NCBI RefSeq assembly: GCF_900114355.1
Contig: NZ_FOSS01000001.1
Location: forward strand, 62,001 to 126,000
Direction of reading: 5' to 3'
Source: Lysobacter sp. cf310
Lineage (GTDB): Bacteria > Pseudomonadota > Gammaproteobacteria > Xanthomonadales > Xanthomonadaceae
DNA: 64,000 bases
Under the pieces are notes generated by a model. That model searched no databases, was not told where the DNA came from, and worked only from the letters and a program-made list of their open reading frames with translations. Every line of letters starts with the position of its first letter. Position 1 is the stretch's first letter. The position numbers and the translations under genes are program-made. Positions 8,728-17,452 of the stretch are shown here, in pieces.

Positions 8728-9363
8728 ATGATCGATGCCGGCCCCGCCCCCCAAACCGCCCCCGCTCCGCCCCGTTTGAGCAACCGTTTCCGCGGCTTCC
8801 TGCCGGTCGTGGTGGATGTGGAAACCGGCGGTTTCGACTGGAACCGCCACGCCCTGCTCGAGATCGCCGTGGTGCCCCTGGAGCTGGACGAACAAGGCCT
8901 GCTCTACCCCGGCACCACCTCCAGCGCGCACGTGGTGCCGGCGCTGGGGACCGAGATCGACCCCAAGTCGCTGGAAGTCACCGGCATCGACATCGACCAT
9001 CCGTTCCGCGACGCCAAGCCCGAGCGGCTCGCCCTGGAAAGCGTGTTCGCGCCGGTGCGCGAGGCGATCAAGCGCCACGGCTGCCAGCGCGCGATCCTGG
9101 TCGGCCACAACGCCCATTTCGACCTCAACTTCCTCAACGCCGCGGTCGCGCGCAGCGGCCATAAGCGCAACCCGTTCCACCCCTTCAGCGTGTTCGACAC
9201 CGTGACCCTGGGCGGCCTGGCCTACGGTCAGACCGTGCTCGCACGCGCGGTCCAGGCCGCGGGTTTCGAATGGAACGCCGAGGAAGCGCATTCGGCGGTC
9301 TACGACGCCGAACGCACCGCACAGCTGTTCTGCAAGGTGGTCAACGCTTGGCCGCGCAACTGA
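8728..9363 (+). CDS. rnt: Ribonuclease T
   Basis: DEDD-family 3'-to-5' exoribonuclease that trims tRNA 3' ends and other stable RNAs, 211 residues. Motif Exo I is VVVDVETGG (Asp30, Glu32). Exo II is [11 protein letters not shown], and Exo III is [17 protein letters not shown] with the catalytic His and Asp. The block [20 protein letters not shown] closely resembles E. coli Rnt. The ATG at 8728 stands just after a TAGGCT sequence that could be a -10 box, which would give a very short leader. It appears monocistronic. Confidence 0.95.
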   Translation: MIDAGPAPQTAPAPPRLSNRFRGFLPVVVDVETGGFDWNRHALLEIAVVPLELDEQGLLYPGTTSSAHVVPALGTEIDPKSLEVTGIDIDHPFRDAKPERLALESVFAPVREAIKRHGCQRAILVGHNAHFDLNFLNAAVARSGHKRNPFHPFSVFDTVTLGGLAYGQTVLARAVQAAGFEWNAEEAHSAVYDAERTAQLFCKVVNAWPRN

Positions 9364-9421
9364 GTCGCGCAACGGCGCGTTTTAAGCCGCTCGCGTAGCT
9401 CCTTGCCGCAGGTTGGACCGC

Positions 9422-10390
9422 ATGCCTACCGCTGCTCCTTATCTCTGGACGCCCGGACAGGGCCCCGATACGGAAGCGCTGAAGCGCTTGCGCGAACGCG
9501 CGCCGCCGCCGAAAGAGCCGATGGGCGAGGCCTGGTTCATGGGTAGCGAGCGGAAGATGTACACCGGCCTGATGCAATCCGATCCGCAGGACTGGCCCAG
9601 TCACGAATTGCGGGACGCACTAGAGGCGCTGACGACCGGGCCGAAGGCTTTCGGCCACATCGACGAATGGAGCGAGTGGTTCGCGTTCCTGCTGCCGCGC
9701 GTACTCGAGCGCGCCGACGATCGCGATGTCTACGAGGTGCTGGTCAGCGCGGTGTTCGTGCATTGCCTGGACCCGGCCCTGCCCGAGTTCCCGCCTCGCT
9801 TCCGCATGGACCTGCTCGACACCTTGGGTCGCAGGTTGATGGCGCCGTCGTGCTGGAGCGATGGTCGCGCAGGCGGCAGCGACGGGCTGTTGCAGCCGCT
9901 GTCCAACACCTATTACGGGCTCGAAGCCCATGGTGCCTTCTCGGCGGCCTGTTGCTTGGTGCTGCGATACCTGGACGCCAAAGCCGTCGACGGCTGGCTC
10001 GCATCGGTGCTCGCCATCGACGACACGGCTTGGCGTTGCGTCTTCGTGGTCTGGCTCGCGGGCGCCAGCACCTTGGTGCTCGATGCCGGGCAGCCCGAGC
10101 GCCTGGAAAACCCGCAGCATCTGGATATCGACTGGTATTGGTCCTTCTTGCACGACGGCAGCGATCCCTCTCGCAAACTTGAGCCCGATGCGCCGCAGTT
10201 CGCCTTCTTTCCCGAACCGCAGGCCCAAGCCCTGCGGGCGGCGCTCAAACGACACCTGGACCTCGCCACGATGGTGCGCTGGGGCGAGCAACTGACCGCC
10301 CTGCCCCTGGCCGACGTTGATCGCACCACCACCCTGTGGCAATACGACGCCGCCGTACTGCATGTGGTCGAGCGCTACGGTCTGAACTGA
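9422..10390 (+). CDS. Hypothetical cytoplasmic protein, 322 aa
   Basis: I do not recognise this protein. The ATG at 9422 is preferred to a TTG at 9413, though neither has a clear ribosome-binding site. It has no signal peptide and no convincing membrane segment. It is rich in Trp, Leu and Asp, with helices such as HIDEWSEWFAFLLPRVLERA and ALRAALKRHLDLATMVRWGE. Codon use is somewhat less GC-skewed than in its neighbours, which fits accessory DNA. It precedes a fragment of a sigma factor and a secreted Cys-rich gene, so the 9.4-11.5 kb stretch looks like a region of gain and loss. Confidence 0.75.
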   Translation: MPTAAPYLWTPGQGPDTEALKRLRERAPPPKEPMGEAWFMGSERKMYTGLMQSDPQDWPSHELRDALEALTTGPKAFGHIDEWSEWFAFLLPRVLERADDRDVYEVLVSAVFVHCLDPALPEFPPRFRMDLLDTLGRRLMAPSCWSDGRAGGSDGLLQPLSNTYYGLEAHGAFSAACCLVLRYLDAKAVDGWLASVLAIDDTAWRCVFVVWLAGASTLVLDAGQPERLENPQHLDIDWYWSFLHDGSDPSRKLEPDAPQFAFFPEPQAQALRAALKRHLDLATMVRWGEQLTALPLADVDRTTTLWQYDAAVLHVVERYGLN

Positions 10391-10474
10391 GCCTAGCGAC
10401 CACAAGCGCTCGTCGGTCCGCGCGAGGTCGGTGCCAGCGCGGCACCGATCTCGCGAACCGCAGACTAGACCTGA

Positions 10475-10597
10475 GCCCCGGACGGCACGCCGCGTGTCGC
10501 CTTCGCCTTCACGGTGGTCGAGGACCGCATCGTCGCGATCGAGATCATCGCCGACCCGGCGCGGATGGCCGCAGCGAACGTCGCGCTGCTCGATTGA
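10475..10597 (+). pseudogene. C-terminal remnant of an ECF sigma factor (SigJ-like)
   Basis: An open stretch without a start codon, bounded upstream by a stop at 10472, reads APDGTPRVAFAFTVVEDRIV then AIEIIADPARMAAANVALLD and a stop. This is the usual C-terminal tail of ECF sigma factors that carry a SnoaL-like domain (FTV..GRIV.I..IADPER). No N-terminal sigma regions are found upstream, where hypothetical gene 9422-10390 ends. It is best read as a truncated relic. Confidence 0.55.
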
Positions 10598-10655
10598 TGC
10601 TTCGAACATGGACGCGGCGGCGGCTTGTTCGAAGCCGTCGCCGCAGGTGCCGCGG

Positions 10656-11486
10656 TCACTGTATGGGGTCGCAGCGCCGGTTGTTCGGAATGCAGCCCTT
10701 GCCGGGACAGGGTCTGGAACCGGAAGGACACACCGGGTGCACCGGCGGATTCACGCACAAGGTCGGGCCCAGGGTGGCGGCGAAACGCTCGCTGCAACGC
10801 ATCCCGCCTTCGTTCTTGGCGCAGACCGTAAGCATGGCGTTGCCCTCGTTGATGTACTCGCCTTGGATCAGGCCTAGCTCGGGCACCGTGCGCAGCACGC
10901 GCGTGCCCGAATCGCTGCCGATCAGGATCTGATTGGCCATCGGCAGAGGACGATCGCATTCGATGCTCAAGGCCCCGCAGCGCGGCGTGCTGGCCGGCGC
11001 TATGCGGCAACCGGTGGGCGCGTCCGGCGGAGGCGGCAGCGGCGGAGGCGGCGGTGGCGGTGGCGCCGTCTCGAAGGGCTGATGGATGGGGGGCGCCGAC
11101 GTGACCCGACAGCAATAGACCTTGGAGCCGGTGGCGCAGGGCATGCCGCTGCTGCTGTCCGCCGGCGGCTCCGCGACCGACTCGCCGGCGCGGCATCCGC
11201 CGTCGCAGAACGGCGCCGTGCCGTCCCAGCGGCAACTGCGCCCCGGGGTCTTGCAGCACAGCGCCTTGGTGCCGGTCAGACAGTCGTTACCGAACCGGTT
11301 GACCGATTCAATGCGGTCGATGGCCGGCCCGCCGACCCGCGAACGCATCTTCTCGCTCTCGTCGGCACCGCACGTGCCGTCGCAGAGAATCGCCGTGCCG
11401 TCCCAGCGGCACGCCTGCGCCTGCACCTGCGTCGCCGTGGCGCAGGCCAACAGCAGCAGTAAGACCAAACCCGAAGCACGTTCCAT
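10656..11486 (-). CDS. Secreted cysteine-rich hypothetical protein with CRWDGTA repeats
   Basis: Unknown secreted protein, about 276 residues. The ATG at 11486 follows AAGGAGGAG, which decides the start, and begins a signal peptide (MERASGLVLLLLLACATATQ) that could be cut near VQAQA. Two similar Cys-rich units follow: CRWDGTAILCDGTC...CLTGTKALCC and CRWDGTAPFCDGGC...CATGSKVYCC. A proline run of about eight and then five more residues links these to a C-terminal part ending CPSGSRPCPGKGCIPNNRRC. Paired cysteines suggest disulfides in an extracytoplasmic protein. Function cannot be inferred. Confidence 0.78.
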   Translation of the reverse strand: MERASGLVLLLLLACATATQVQAQACRWDGTAILCDGTCGADESEKMRSRVGGPAIDRIESVNRFGNDCLTGTKALCCKTPGRSCRWDGTAPFCDGGCRAGESVAEPPADSSSGMPCATGSKVYCCRVTSAPPIHQPFETAPPPPPPPPLPPPPDAPTGCRIAPASTPRCGALSIECDRPLPMANQILIGSDSGTRVLRTVPELGLIQGEYINEGNAMLTVCAKNEGGMRCSERFAATLGPTLCVNPPVHPVCPSGSRPCPGKGCIPNNRRCDPIQ

Positions 11487-11633
11487 GTCGACTCCTCCTT
11501 GTCCGCGCACGGCCGTCCCGCGGTACCGGGCGGAAGGGCCGCGCGCATGCGTCCGTGGCGGGGCCACAGGGCCCCACTCTTTGTGCAACGTGCGCAGCGC
11601 TCACAGACGGACAAGGCGCCGCCGCTACGAATC

Positions 11634-11951
11634 TCAGGGAGTGGCGAGCTTCAACCCGACCAGGCCGGCCACGATCAGCAGCACGCTGATCACGCGCAGC
11701 GCATTCACAGGCTCGTGGAACAGCACGATGCCGAGGATGACGGTACCGACCGCGCCCACGCCCACCCAGATCGCATAGGCGGTGCCGACCGGCAGCGTCT
11801 TCATGGCGATGCCGAGCAGGCCCAGGCTGATCGCCATCGCGGCGACCGTGCCCACGGTGGGCCAGAGCTTGCTGAAACCGTCGGTGTATTTGAGGCCGAT
11901 GGCCCAGCCGACCTCGAACAGGCCGGCGAGTACGAGAATGATCCAAGGCAT
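11634..11951 (-). CDS. sugE: Guanidinium exporter, small multidrug resistance family (Gdx/SugE)
   Basis: Four-helix inner-membrane antiporter of 105 residues that expels guanidinium in exchange for protons. MPWIILVLAGLFEVGWAIGL matches E. coli SugE/Gdx closely, with the essential Glu13. The Gdx-type motif MKTLPVGTAYAIWVGVGAVG separates it from the polyaromatic-exporting EmrE branch. It works as a dual-topology dimer in that subfamily. The ATG at 11951 has AAGGAG upstream. A guanidine-II riboswitch precedes it, which supports guanidinium as the substrate. It follows rlmB on the same strand. Confidence 0.95.
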   Translation of the reverse strand: MPWIILVLAGLFEVGWAIGLKYTDGFSKLWPTVGTVAAMAISLGLLGIAMKTLPVGTAYAIWVGVGAVGTVILGIVLFHEPVNALRVISVLLIVAGLVGLKLATP

Positions 11952-11970
11952 GGCAGGTCTCCTTCGCGAT

Positions 11971-12012
11971 GGGGCCGTCCCCGGGCGACTGGAGAGGCGG
12001 GGTCGTCCCCGC
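11971..12012 (-). promoter_or_regulatory. Guanidine-II (mini-ykkC) riboswitch controlling sugE
   Basis: Read on the minus strand, the leader has two hairpins: GCGGGGACGACCCCGC (12012-11997) and GGGGACGGCCCC (11982-11971), joined by 14 bases. Each has a GC stem and an ACGR tetraloop (ACGA, ACGG), the defining feature of mini-ykkC/guanidine-II RNAs. The Shine-Dalgarno sequence AAGGAG lies seven bases beyond the second hairpin. Only 18 bases separate the first hairpin from the rlmB stop, so the promoter must lie in rlmB or be shared with it. Confidence 0.9.
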
Positions 12013-12030
12013 TTCCTGCTTGCCCGTGGA

Positions 12031-12798
12031 TTATTTCACGGGCGCCAGGCGCTGGCGCACCGCTTCGAACAGGGTCACGCCCGTGGCTACGGATACGTTC
12101 AGGCTCTCGACCGAGATGCCGTCGGCGCCGCCCGGCATCGGGATCTTGACCAGTTGGTCGCAGTTCTCGCGGGTCAGGCGGCGCAGGCCGTCGGATTCGC
12201 CGCCCAGCACCAGGCCGACGTTGCCGCGCAGATCGATGTCGTAGAACGAGGCCTCGGCCTCGCCGGCCAGGCCGTACAACCACACGCCCAGCTCCTGCAG
12301 CTCGCGCAGCGAGCGCGCCAGGTTGGTGACCGGAATGATCGGCACGCTGTCGGCGGCGCCGGCCGAGGTCTTGCGCACGGTGGCGTTGATCTGCACCGCG
12401 CGGTCCTTGGGGATCACCACCACGGTCACGCCGGCCGCGGCCGCGCTGCGCAGGCAGGCGCCGAGGTTGTGCGGGTCCTGCACGCCGTCCAGCACCAGCA
12501 CCAGGGCGCGGCCCTGCGCGGCTTCGATCAGGCCCTGCAGTTCGTTCTCGCTCCAGGTCTTGGCGGCGGCGTAACGCGCGACCACGCCCTGGTGGCGCAG
12601 GCCGCCGGCGACGCCGTCCACGGCCTGGCTGGCGACCTTGCGCACGTCGATGCCGACGCGGCGCGCATTGCTTTCGATCTCGGCCAGGCGCGGGTTCTTG
12701 GCGCCGGCTTCGATCAGCACCTCGCGCACGTTATCGGCGTCGTGCTCGATCGCCGCCGAGACTGCGTTGATGCCGGCGATCCATTGTTTCTGGCTCAT
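12031..12798 (-). CDS. rlmB: 23S rRNA (guanosine-2251-2'-O)-methyltransferase RlmB
   Basis: SpoU/TrmH-family knotted methyltransferase that methylates G2251 in the peptidyl-transferase P-loop of 23S rRNA, 255 residues. The N-terminal substrate-binding domain (WIAGINAVSAAIEHDADNVR) is followed by the SPOUT domain with its three motifs: LDGVQDPHNLGACLRSAAAAG, GLVLGGESDGLRRLTRENCD and IPMPGGADGISVESLNVSVA. The last segment forms the knot and S-adenosylmethionine site. It lies downstream of rnr, a frequent neighbour in gammaproteobacteria, with a 265-base gap containing a dispersed repeat. Confidence 0.95.
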   Translation of the reverse strand: MSQKQWIAGINAVSAAIEHDADNVREVLIEAGAKNPRLAEIESNARRVGIDVRKVASQAVDGVAGGLRHQGVVARYAAAKTWSENELQGLIEAAQGRALVLVLDGVQDPHNLGACLRSAAAAGVTVVVIPKDRAVQINATVRKTSAGAADSVPIIPVTNLARSLRELQELGVWLYGLAGEAEASFYDIDLRGNVGLVLGGESDGLRRLTRENCDQLVKIPMPGGADGISVESLNVSVATGVTLFEAVRQRLAPVK

Positions 12799-12927
12799 GA
12801 GGGTTCCGTAGACGGGAGCGAGCGCCGGCCGGGCATGGGCCGGGGCGGCGGGAGGACAAGGGGGGAGATTCTAAGCCAGTGGGCGTGTAGAGGCCCGTCC
12901 GCGGCGTTCTCCCCCTCCCTCGGACAG

Positions 12928-13053
12928 TTCCCCCTTTGTAGAGGGGGGCCAGGGGGATTCGCTCTTGCTTCCGAGAAGCAAATCCCCCGCACCCCGATCC
13001 AAGCCGCGTATCGGCTCTAGCGCAGGGCGCAGCCCCCTCTTCAAAGGGGGCGA
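12928..13053. repeat. Dispersed palindromic element between rnr and rlmB
   Basis: The outer arms are ttccccctttgtagaggggg and ccccctcttcaaagggggcg. An inner inverted pair is gggggattcgctcttgct against agaagcaaatccccc. The unit fills most of the gap and could fold as a long double hairpin in the rnr transcript. The sequence type is that of intergenic repeats common in Xanthomonadaceae. Confidence 0.6.
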
Positions 13054-13063
13054 CGGGAGTAGC

Positions 13064-15550
13064 TCAGTACTTCTGCTTGCTGCGCTTGGCCGGCTGCCCG
13101 CGCGGCGGCAGCGGCTTGGCGCCGCGGTCCTCGACCAGCTTGAAGTCGATCTTGCGGTCCTCGACGCTGGCCTTCATCACCACGATCGAGACCCGGTCGC
13201 CGAGCCGGAACTCGCGCGCGGTGCGCTCGCCCTGCAAGGTCTTGCGGATCGGATCGAAGTGGTAATAGTCGTGCGGCAGCTGGGTGACGTGGATCAGGCC
13301 GTTGACCTTGGATTCGTCGAGCTCGACGAACAGGCCGAAGCTGGTCACGCCGCTGATGGTGCCCTCGAACTCGCCGCCGACGTGCTGCTCCATCCAGGCC
13401 GCGCGGTAACGTTCGTCGACCTCGCGCTCGGCTTCGTCGGCGCGACGCTCGCGTTCGGAGCATTGCAGCGCCAGCGCCGCCATCTCGCGCGGCGAGTACA
13501 GGTACTGGTCCGGGCGCGCGCCGGTCAACGCGTACTTGATCGCGCGGTGCACCAGCAGGTCGGGATAGCGGCGGATCGGCGAGGTGAAGTGCGCATACGC
13601 CTCCAGGGCCAGGCCGAAGTGGCCCAGGTTGTCCGGCGCGTACACCGCCAGGCTCTGGCTGCGCAGCAGCACCGATTCGATCAGGGCCGCGTCGGGACGC
13701 TCGCGCACCTTCTTCAGCAGTTCGGTGAAGTCGCGCGGCTGCACCTGCGGCCACGGCGGCATGCGCAGCTTGAACTCCTTGAGGAACTCCTGCAGGTCGG
13801 CGTACTTCTGCTCCGGCGGGCGCTCGTGGTTGCGGTAGGGCGCCGGCACGTGCGCGCCGATCAGGTACTTCGCGGCCTCGACATTGGCCGCGATCATGCA
13901 TTCCTCGATCAGCTTGTGCGCGTCGTTGCGCTGGAGCATGCCGGCCTGCACGACTTCGCCGCGCTGGTCCAGCACGAAACGCACTTCGCTGGATTCGAAC
14001 TCGATCGCGCCGCGGCGCTGGCGCGCCTTGGACAGGACCTGGTAGAGCTGGTGCAGGCGCTGGATGTTCGGCAGCAGCGAACCGATCTGGGCCAGGGCCT
14101 CCTCGCGCGCTTCCGGCTCGACGCCCTCGCCCACCGCGTTCCAGACCTGGGTGTAGGTCAGCCGCGCGTGCGAATTCATCACCGCTTCGTAGAACTTCGA
14201 ATGAGCGACCAGGCCTTCGCGATCGATCTGCATATCGCAGACGAAACACAGGCGATCGACCTTGGGCTTGAGCGAGCAGATGCCGTTGGACAGCGTCTCC
14301 GGCAGCATCGGCACCACGAAACCCGGGAAATAGACCGAGGTCGCGCGGCGGATGGCTTCTTCGTCCAGCGGCGTCCCCGGACTCACGTAATGCGAGACGT
14401 CGGCGATCGCGACCACCAGACGGAAGCCGTCGCGGTTGGGCTCGCAATAGACCGCGTCGTCGAAGTCCTTGGCGTCCTCGCCGTCGATGGTGACCAACGG
14501 CGTTGCGCGCAGATCGACGCGTTGCGCGGCCACCGCCGGCGGCACGGTCAGCGGCACCGCGGCGGCCTCGTCCAGCACCGGCTGCGGGAACTCATGCGGC
14601 AGCTCGTGGCCGTGGATCGCGGCCTGCACCGCCAGCGACGCGGTCAGGCGTTCGCCCAGCACCGTCAGTACGCGGCCGATCGGCGGGCGCTTGGCGTCCG
14701 GCGCCTGCACCAGCTCGCAGACCACCAGCTGGCCGTTCTGCGCCTCCAGGCGCGAGTCCGGCGGAATCTGCACGTTGCGCTGGATGCGGCGATCGTCGGG
14801 CACCACATAGCTGATGCCGGATTCGACCGTGTAGCGGCCGATCAGGCGGTTGAGGCGACGCTCCAGCACTTCCACGATCGCGCCTTCGCGGCGGCCGCGG
14901 CGGTCGACGCCGGTGACACTGGCGAGCACGCGGTCGCCGTGCATGGCCTTGCGCATCTCGAACGGCGGCAGAAACAGGTCGTCGCCGCCGCCCGCTTCCG
15001 GACGCAGGAAACCGAAGCCGTCGGGGTTGGCGATCACCACGCCCGGGATCAGGTCCATGCGCGCAGCGGGCGCGAACTCGCCCTTGCGGTTCTGCAGCAA
15101 CTGGCCTTCGCGCAGCATCGCGGCCAGGCGCTTGCCGAGCGCGTCGAAACGGTCCGGCGCGCTCAGGCCCAGGGTCTCGGCCAGGGCCTCGGCGCGCATC
15201 GGGCCGTCGGCGGTGGCCAACAGTTGCAGGATGGCTTCGCGGCTGGCGATGGGCTGCTCGTAACGGCTGGCCTCGCGCTCGGCGTAGGGATCGTTGTAGG
15301 CCGGCGGCGCGTGGCGCGCGCGCGGGGCGGAGGCCGGGGCCGCGTCGCCCTTGCCGCGCTTGCCGCCCTTGCTCGGCGGACCGTGTTGGAGGGTGTCGGG
15401 CAACCAGGGCGGTCGCGGCGCGGCGCTCTTCTTGCCGCCTGCGGGCCTGGCGGCGGCCTGCTTGCCTTGCGCCGGCTTGGCGCCGGCCTTCGCGCTGGGT
15501 GCGCGGGTGGATTTGCCGGGCTTGCCCCCGGCCGGGGTCTTCTTACTCAT
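13064..15550 (-). CDS. rnr: Ribonuclease R
   Basis: Processive 3'-to-5' exoribonuclease that degrades structured RNA and acts in RNA quality control, 828 residues. After a basic, Ala/Lys-rich extension (residues 1-90) come a winged-helix segment (REAILQLLATADGPMRAEAL), two cold-shock-like domains, the RNB catalytic domain with TIDGEDAKDFDDAVYCEPN (catalytic aspartates), and an S1 domain (VGGEFEGTISGVTSFGLFVE) with a Lys-rich tail. The ATG at 15550 (MSKKTPAGGK) is preferred to one eight codons earlier, though neither has a strong ribosome-binding site. The RNA-binding ends match RNase R rather than RNase II. Confidence 0.95.
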   Translation of the reverse strand: MSKKTPAGGKPGKSTRAPSAKAGAKPAQGKQAAARPAGGKKSAAPRPPWLPDTLQHGPPSKGGKRGKGDAAPASAPRARHAPPAYNDPYAEREASRYEQPIASREAILQLLATADGPMRAEALAETLGLSAPDRFDALGKRLAAMLREGQLLQNRKGEFAPAARMDLIPGVVIANPDGFGFLRPEAGGGDDLFLPPFEMRKAMHGDRVLASVTGVDRRGRREGAIVEVLERRLNRLIGRYTVESGISYVVPDDRRIQRNVQIPPDSRLEAQNGQLVVCELVQAPDAKRPPIGRVLTVLGERLTASLAVQAAIHGHELPHEFPQPVLDEAAAVPLTVPPAVAAQRVDLRATPLVTIDGEDAKDFDDAVYCEPNRDGFRLVVAIADVSHYVSPGTPLDEEAIRRATSVYFPGFVVPMLPETLSNGICSLKPKVDRLCFVCDMQIDREGLVAHSKFYEAVMNSHARLTYTQVWNAVGEGVEPEAREEALAQIGSLLPNIQRLHQLYQVLSKARQRRGAIEFESSEVRFVLDQRGEVVQAGMLQRNDAHKLIEECMIAANVEAAKYLIGAHVPAPYRNHERPPEQKYADLQEFLKEFKLRMPPWPQVQPRDFTELLKKVRERPDAALIESVLLRSQSLAVYAPDNLGHFGLALEAYAHFTSPIRRYPDLLVHRAIKYALTGARPDQYLYSPREMAALALQCSERERRADEAEREVDERYRAAWMEQHVGGEFEGTISGVTSFGLFVELDESKVNGLIHVTQLPHDYYHFDPIRKTLQGERTAREFRLGDRVSIVVMKASVEDRKIDFKLVEDRGAKPLPPRGQPAKRSKQKY

Positions 15551-15638
15551 CGCGGCATGGTCGCACATCGCCATGAACGCGGCGTCGTCGGGTCGCTTCC
15601 GACGACGCGTGCGCGGCCCCGGCGCGGCGGGGTCGGAC

Positions 15639-17435
15639 TCAGCTCATGCGCTGCGCGCCGCGGCTGGGCGCGTCCTGCCCGCCCAGGCCCTGGCTCTGCT
15701 GCTGGCTCTGCTGCGCGCCGATCTGGGCGAGTTGGTCGAAGCTCTGGGCCGCGGGCACGCGTGCGGCCTGGTGGGCTTCGACCTGGGCGTGGAAATGCGG
15801 GCCGCGCTCGCCGGCCGGCGAGTACATCGCGAACACGTGGACCTCGCCGTTCGCGGTCGGCCGCCCGATCGCGACGCGATCGATGGCGTGGCTGAGCGGA
15901 TCGGCCTTGTGCCGGCACAGCAGTTGCGCGGAGATGTTGTCGCACTGCTCGGCGTTCCAGCGTCCGTCGGCCGCGACCACGCCACGGATGCTGCCGAAGG
16001 CGGCGTGGTCGGGATGCTGACGATCGCGCGCGTCGTTCGCGCCCAGGGGCTGACCGGCGGGACGCGGCGCGCCGGGCGCCGGGATCGGCCCGATCTCGTT
16101 GCCGCGGCGGTCCAGCTCGGCCGGCGTCGGCGTGTGCGGCAGCGGCTGCGCAGGGCCGGTCGGGTTCGCGGTCGGCGGCGCCACCACCGGCGCGGGCTGG
16201 GCCGTGACCGGCGCAGGCTCGGCGCGCAGCGCGGGCGCATTGCGATCCACCCGCAGCAGGCGCTCGGAGGCGCCGTTGCGATCGATGTTGAGATCGACGA
16301 CGCGGTTGGCCTGATTCACGCGCGACAGGTCGTCGCGATCGACCTCGCTCCAGGCGCCGCGCACGAAGGCGTGGCCGTTGCCCTTGCGGTCCCAGGTCAC
16401 GAAGTCGTTGCCGGCCGCGTACACGCCGTTGTCGTTGAACCGGCCCGGCTGGGCCTGGCTGGTGCGCGCCTGCTGATAGGCGCCGCCGCGATCCAGGGCA
16501 TGGATGAAGGGCTCGGCCTGCTCGTAGTTCACGAACAAGCGCCGCACCGTCGCGTACTCGCCGGGCAGGTTCGGATGCGCGCGATCCTGATCCAGGCGCG
16601 TCGGGTTGATCACAGGGTTGGCGGTGACGTGTTCCCAGACCGGGCGCAGCGGGCTGTCGGGGTGCGCATTGCGCAGCGCATTGACCACATCGGCGCCATG
16701 CACCGCCTTGTCGCGGCCTGTCTGGAAGTAGTCGTTCGCGCGCGGATTGATGTCGCCGATGGCGTCGCTGACGTCGGCCACGTTGCGATACTGCCCGCGT
16801 TCGAGCGCGCTCAGGATCGGACGCGCCTGCGTTTCGTTCTGGTTGTAGACCTTGGCGATCATGGCGGTCAGCTTGACCTGATCGTCCCCGCTGGCGTCGC
16901 GGTACAGCTGGCTGCGCTGTAGTGGGGCGATCGCGCGATCCATGAGCTTGTCGACTTGCGCGACGTCGCGGTCGTGTACCCAGGTCACGCCGGCATCCGA
17001 GGCGAGAAAGCTATCCAGGCGCGAGCGCACGGTAGCGTCGACGTCGCGGCCCTGGTCGTTGCCGATCCGGCCGCCGTCGCGGCCCAGATCCGAGACCGTC
17101 TGCGCGACCTGCGCATTGTTCAACACCCAGTCCGGGTGATGCGTACGCGCCCAGCCCTGGTAGGCGTTCACGAGGTCCGCCGGCACGTTCTCGCCGTTGC
17201 GTACGCCCGGCTGGTAGTGCTGCCCCAGGTCGGTCTGGATGGTGCCGATGGTATAGCCGCTGCTGTCGGCGGTTTCGATCCGCGCGGTGCGCGGGTTGTC
17301 GCCGGCGACCGCAAGTCGATAGGCGTTTTCGCCGCTCTCGGAAGTGACGCCGACCGCGAAGTAGATCGTCGCGCGCAACTCGGCATCGGTGAGGCCCGGC
17401 CTGGCGGCAGGGCGCTGATTAGGCGTATCGGTCAT
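15639..17435 (-). CDS. XVIPCD-tailed type IV secretion effector (X-Tfe), lysozyme-like N-terminus
   Basis: Predicted antibacterial effector, 598 residues, without a signal peptide. Residues 471-598 fit the Xanthomonadales VirD4-interacting domain: HPDHAAFGSIRGVV, then a GRW..EQCDNISAQLL helix, DRVAIGR, AQSFDQLAQI, and a Gln-rich tail (QQSQQQSQGLGGQ). This tail directs proteins to the killing type IV system of Xanthomonas and Lysobacter. The N-terminal part (Glu33/Glu36, then SGYTIGTIQTDLGQH at 59-73) resembles lysozyme-like peptidoglycan hydrolases; that is inference. The middle is rich in Asn, Asp and Pro. The probable immunity gene ends 17 bases upstream in the same orientation. Confidence 0.8.
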   Translation of the reverse strand: MTDTPNQRPAARPGLTDAELRATIYFAVGVTSESGENAYRLAVAGDNPRTARIETADSSGYTIGTIQTDLGQHYQPGVRNGENVPADLVNAYQGWARTHHPDWVLNNAQVAQTVSDLGRDGGRIGNDQGRDVDATVRSRLDSFLASDAGVTWVHDRDVAQVDKLMDRAIAPLQRSQLYRDASGDDQVKLTAMIAKVYNQNETQARPILSALERGQYRNVADVSDAIGDINPRANDYFQTGRDKAVHGADVVNALRNAHPDSPLRPVWEHVTANPVINPTRLDQDRAHPNLPGEYATVRRLFVNYEQAEPFIHALDRGGAYQQARTSQAQPGRFNDNGVYAAGNDFVTWDRKGNGHAFVRGAWSEVDRDDLSRVNQANRVVDLNIDRNGASERLLRVDRNAPALRAEPAPVTAQPAPVVAPPTANPTGPAQPLPHTPTPAELDRRGNEIGPIPAPGAPRPAGQPLGANDARDRQHPDHAAFGSIRGVVAADGRWNAEQCDNISAQLLCRHKADPLSHAIDRVAIGRPTANGEVHVFAMYSPAGERGPHFHAQVEAHQAARVPAAQSFDQLAQIGAQQSQQQSQGLGGQDAPSRGAQRMS

Positions 17436-17452
17436 GGCTGCCCCTCCTGGGC

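Noticed and set aside
12965-15895. 976-codon plus-strand open frame opposite rnr
   Set aside because: It mirrors RNase R on the other strand. High GC at third positions removes stop codons in antisense frames; the product is low-complexity Arg/Gln/Leu/His without any domain.
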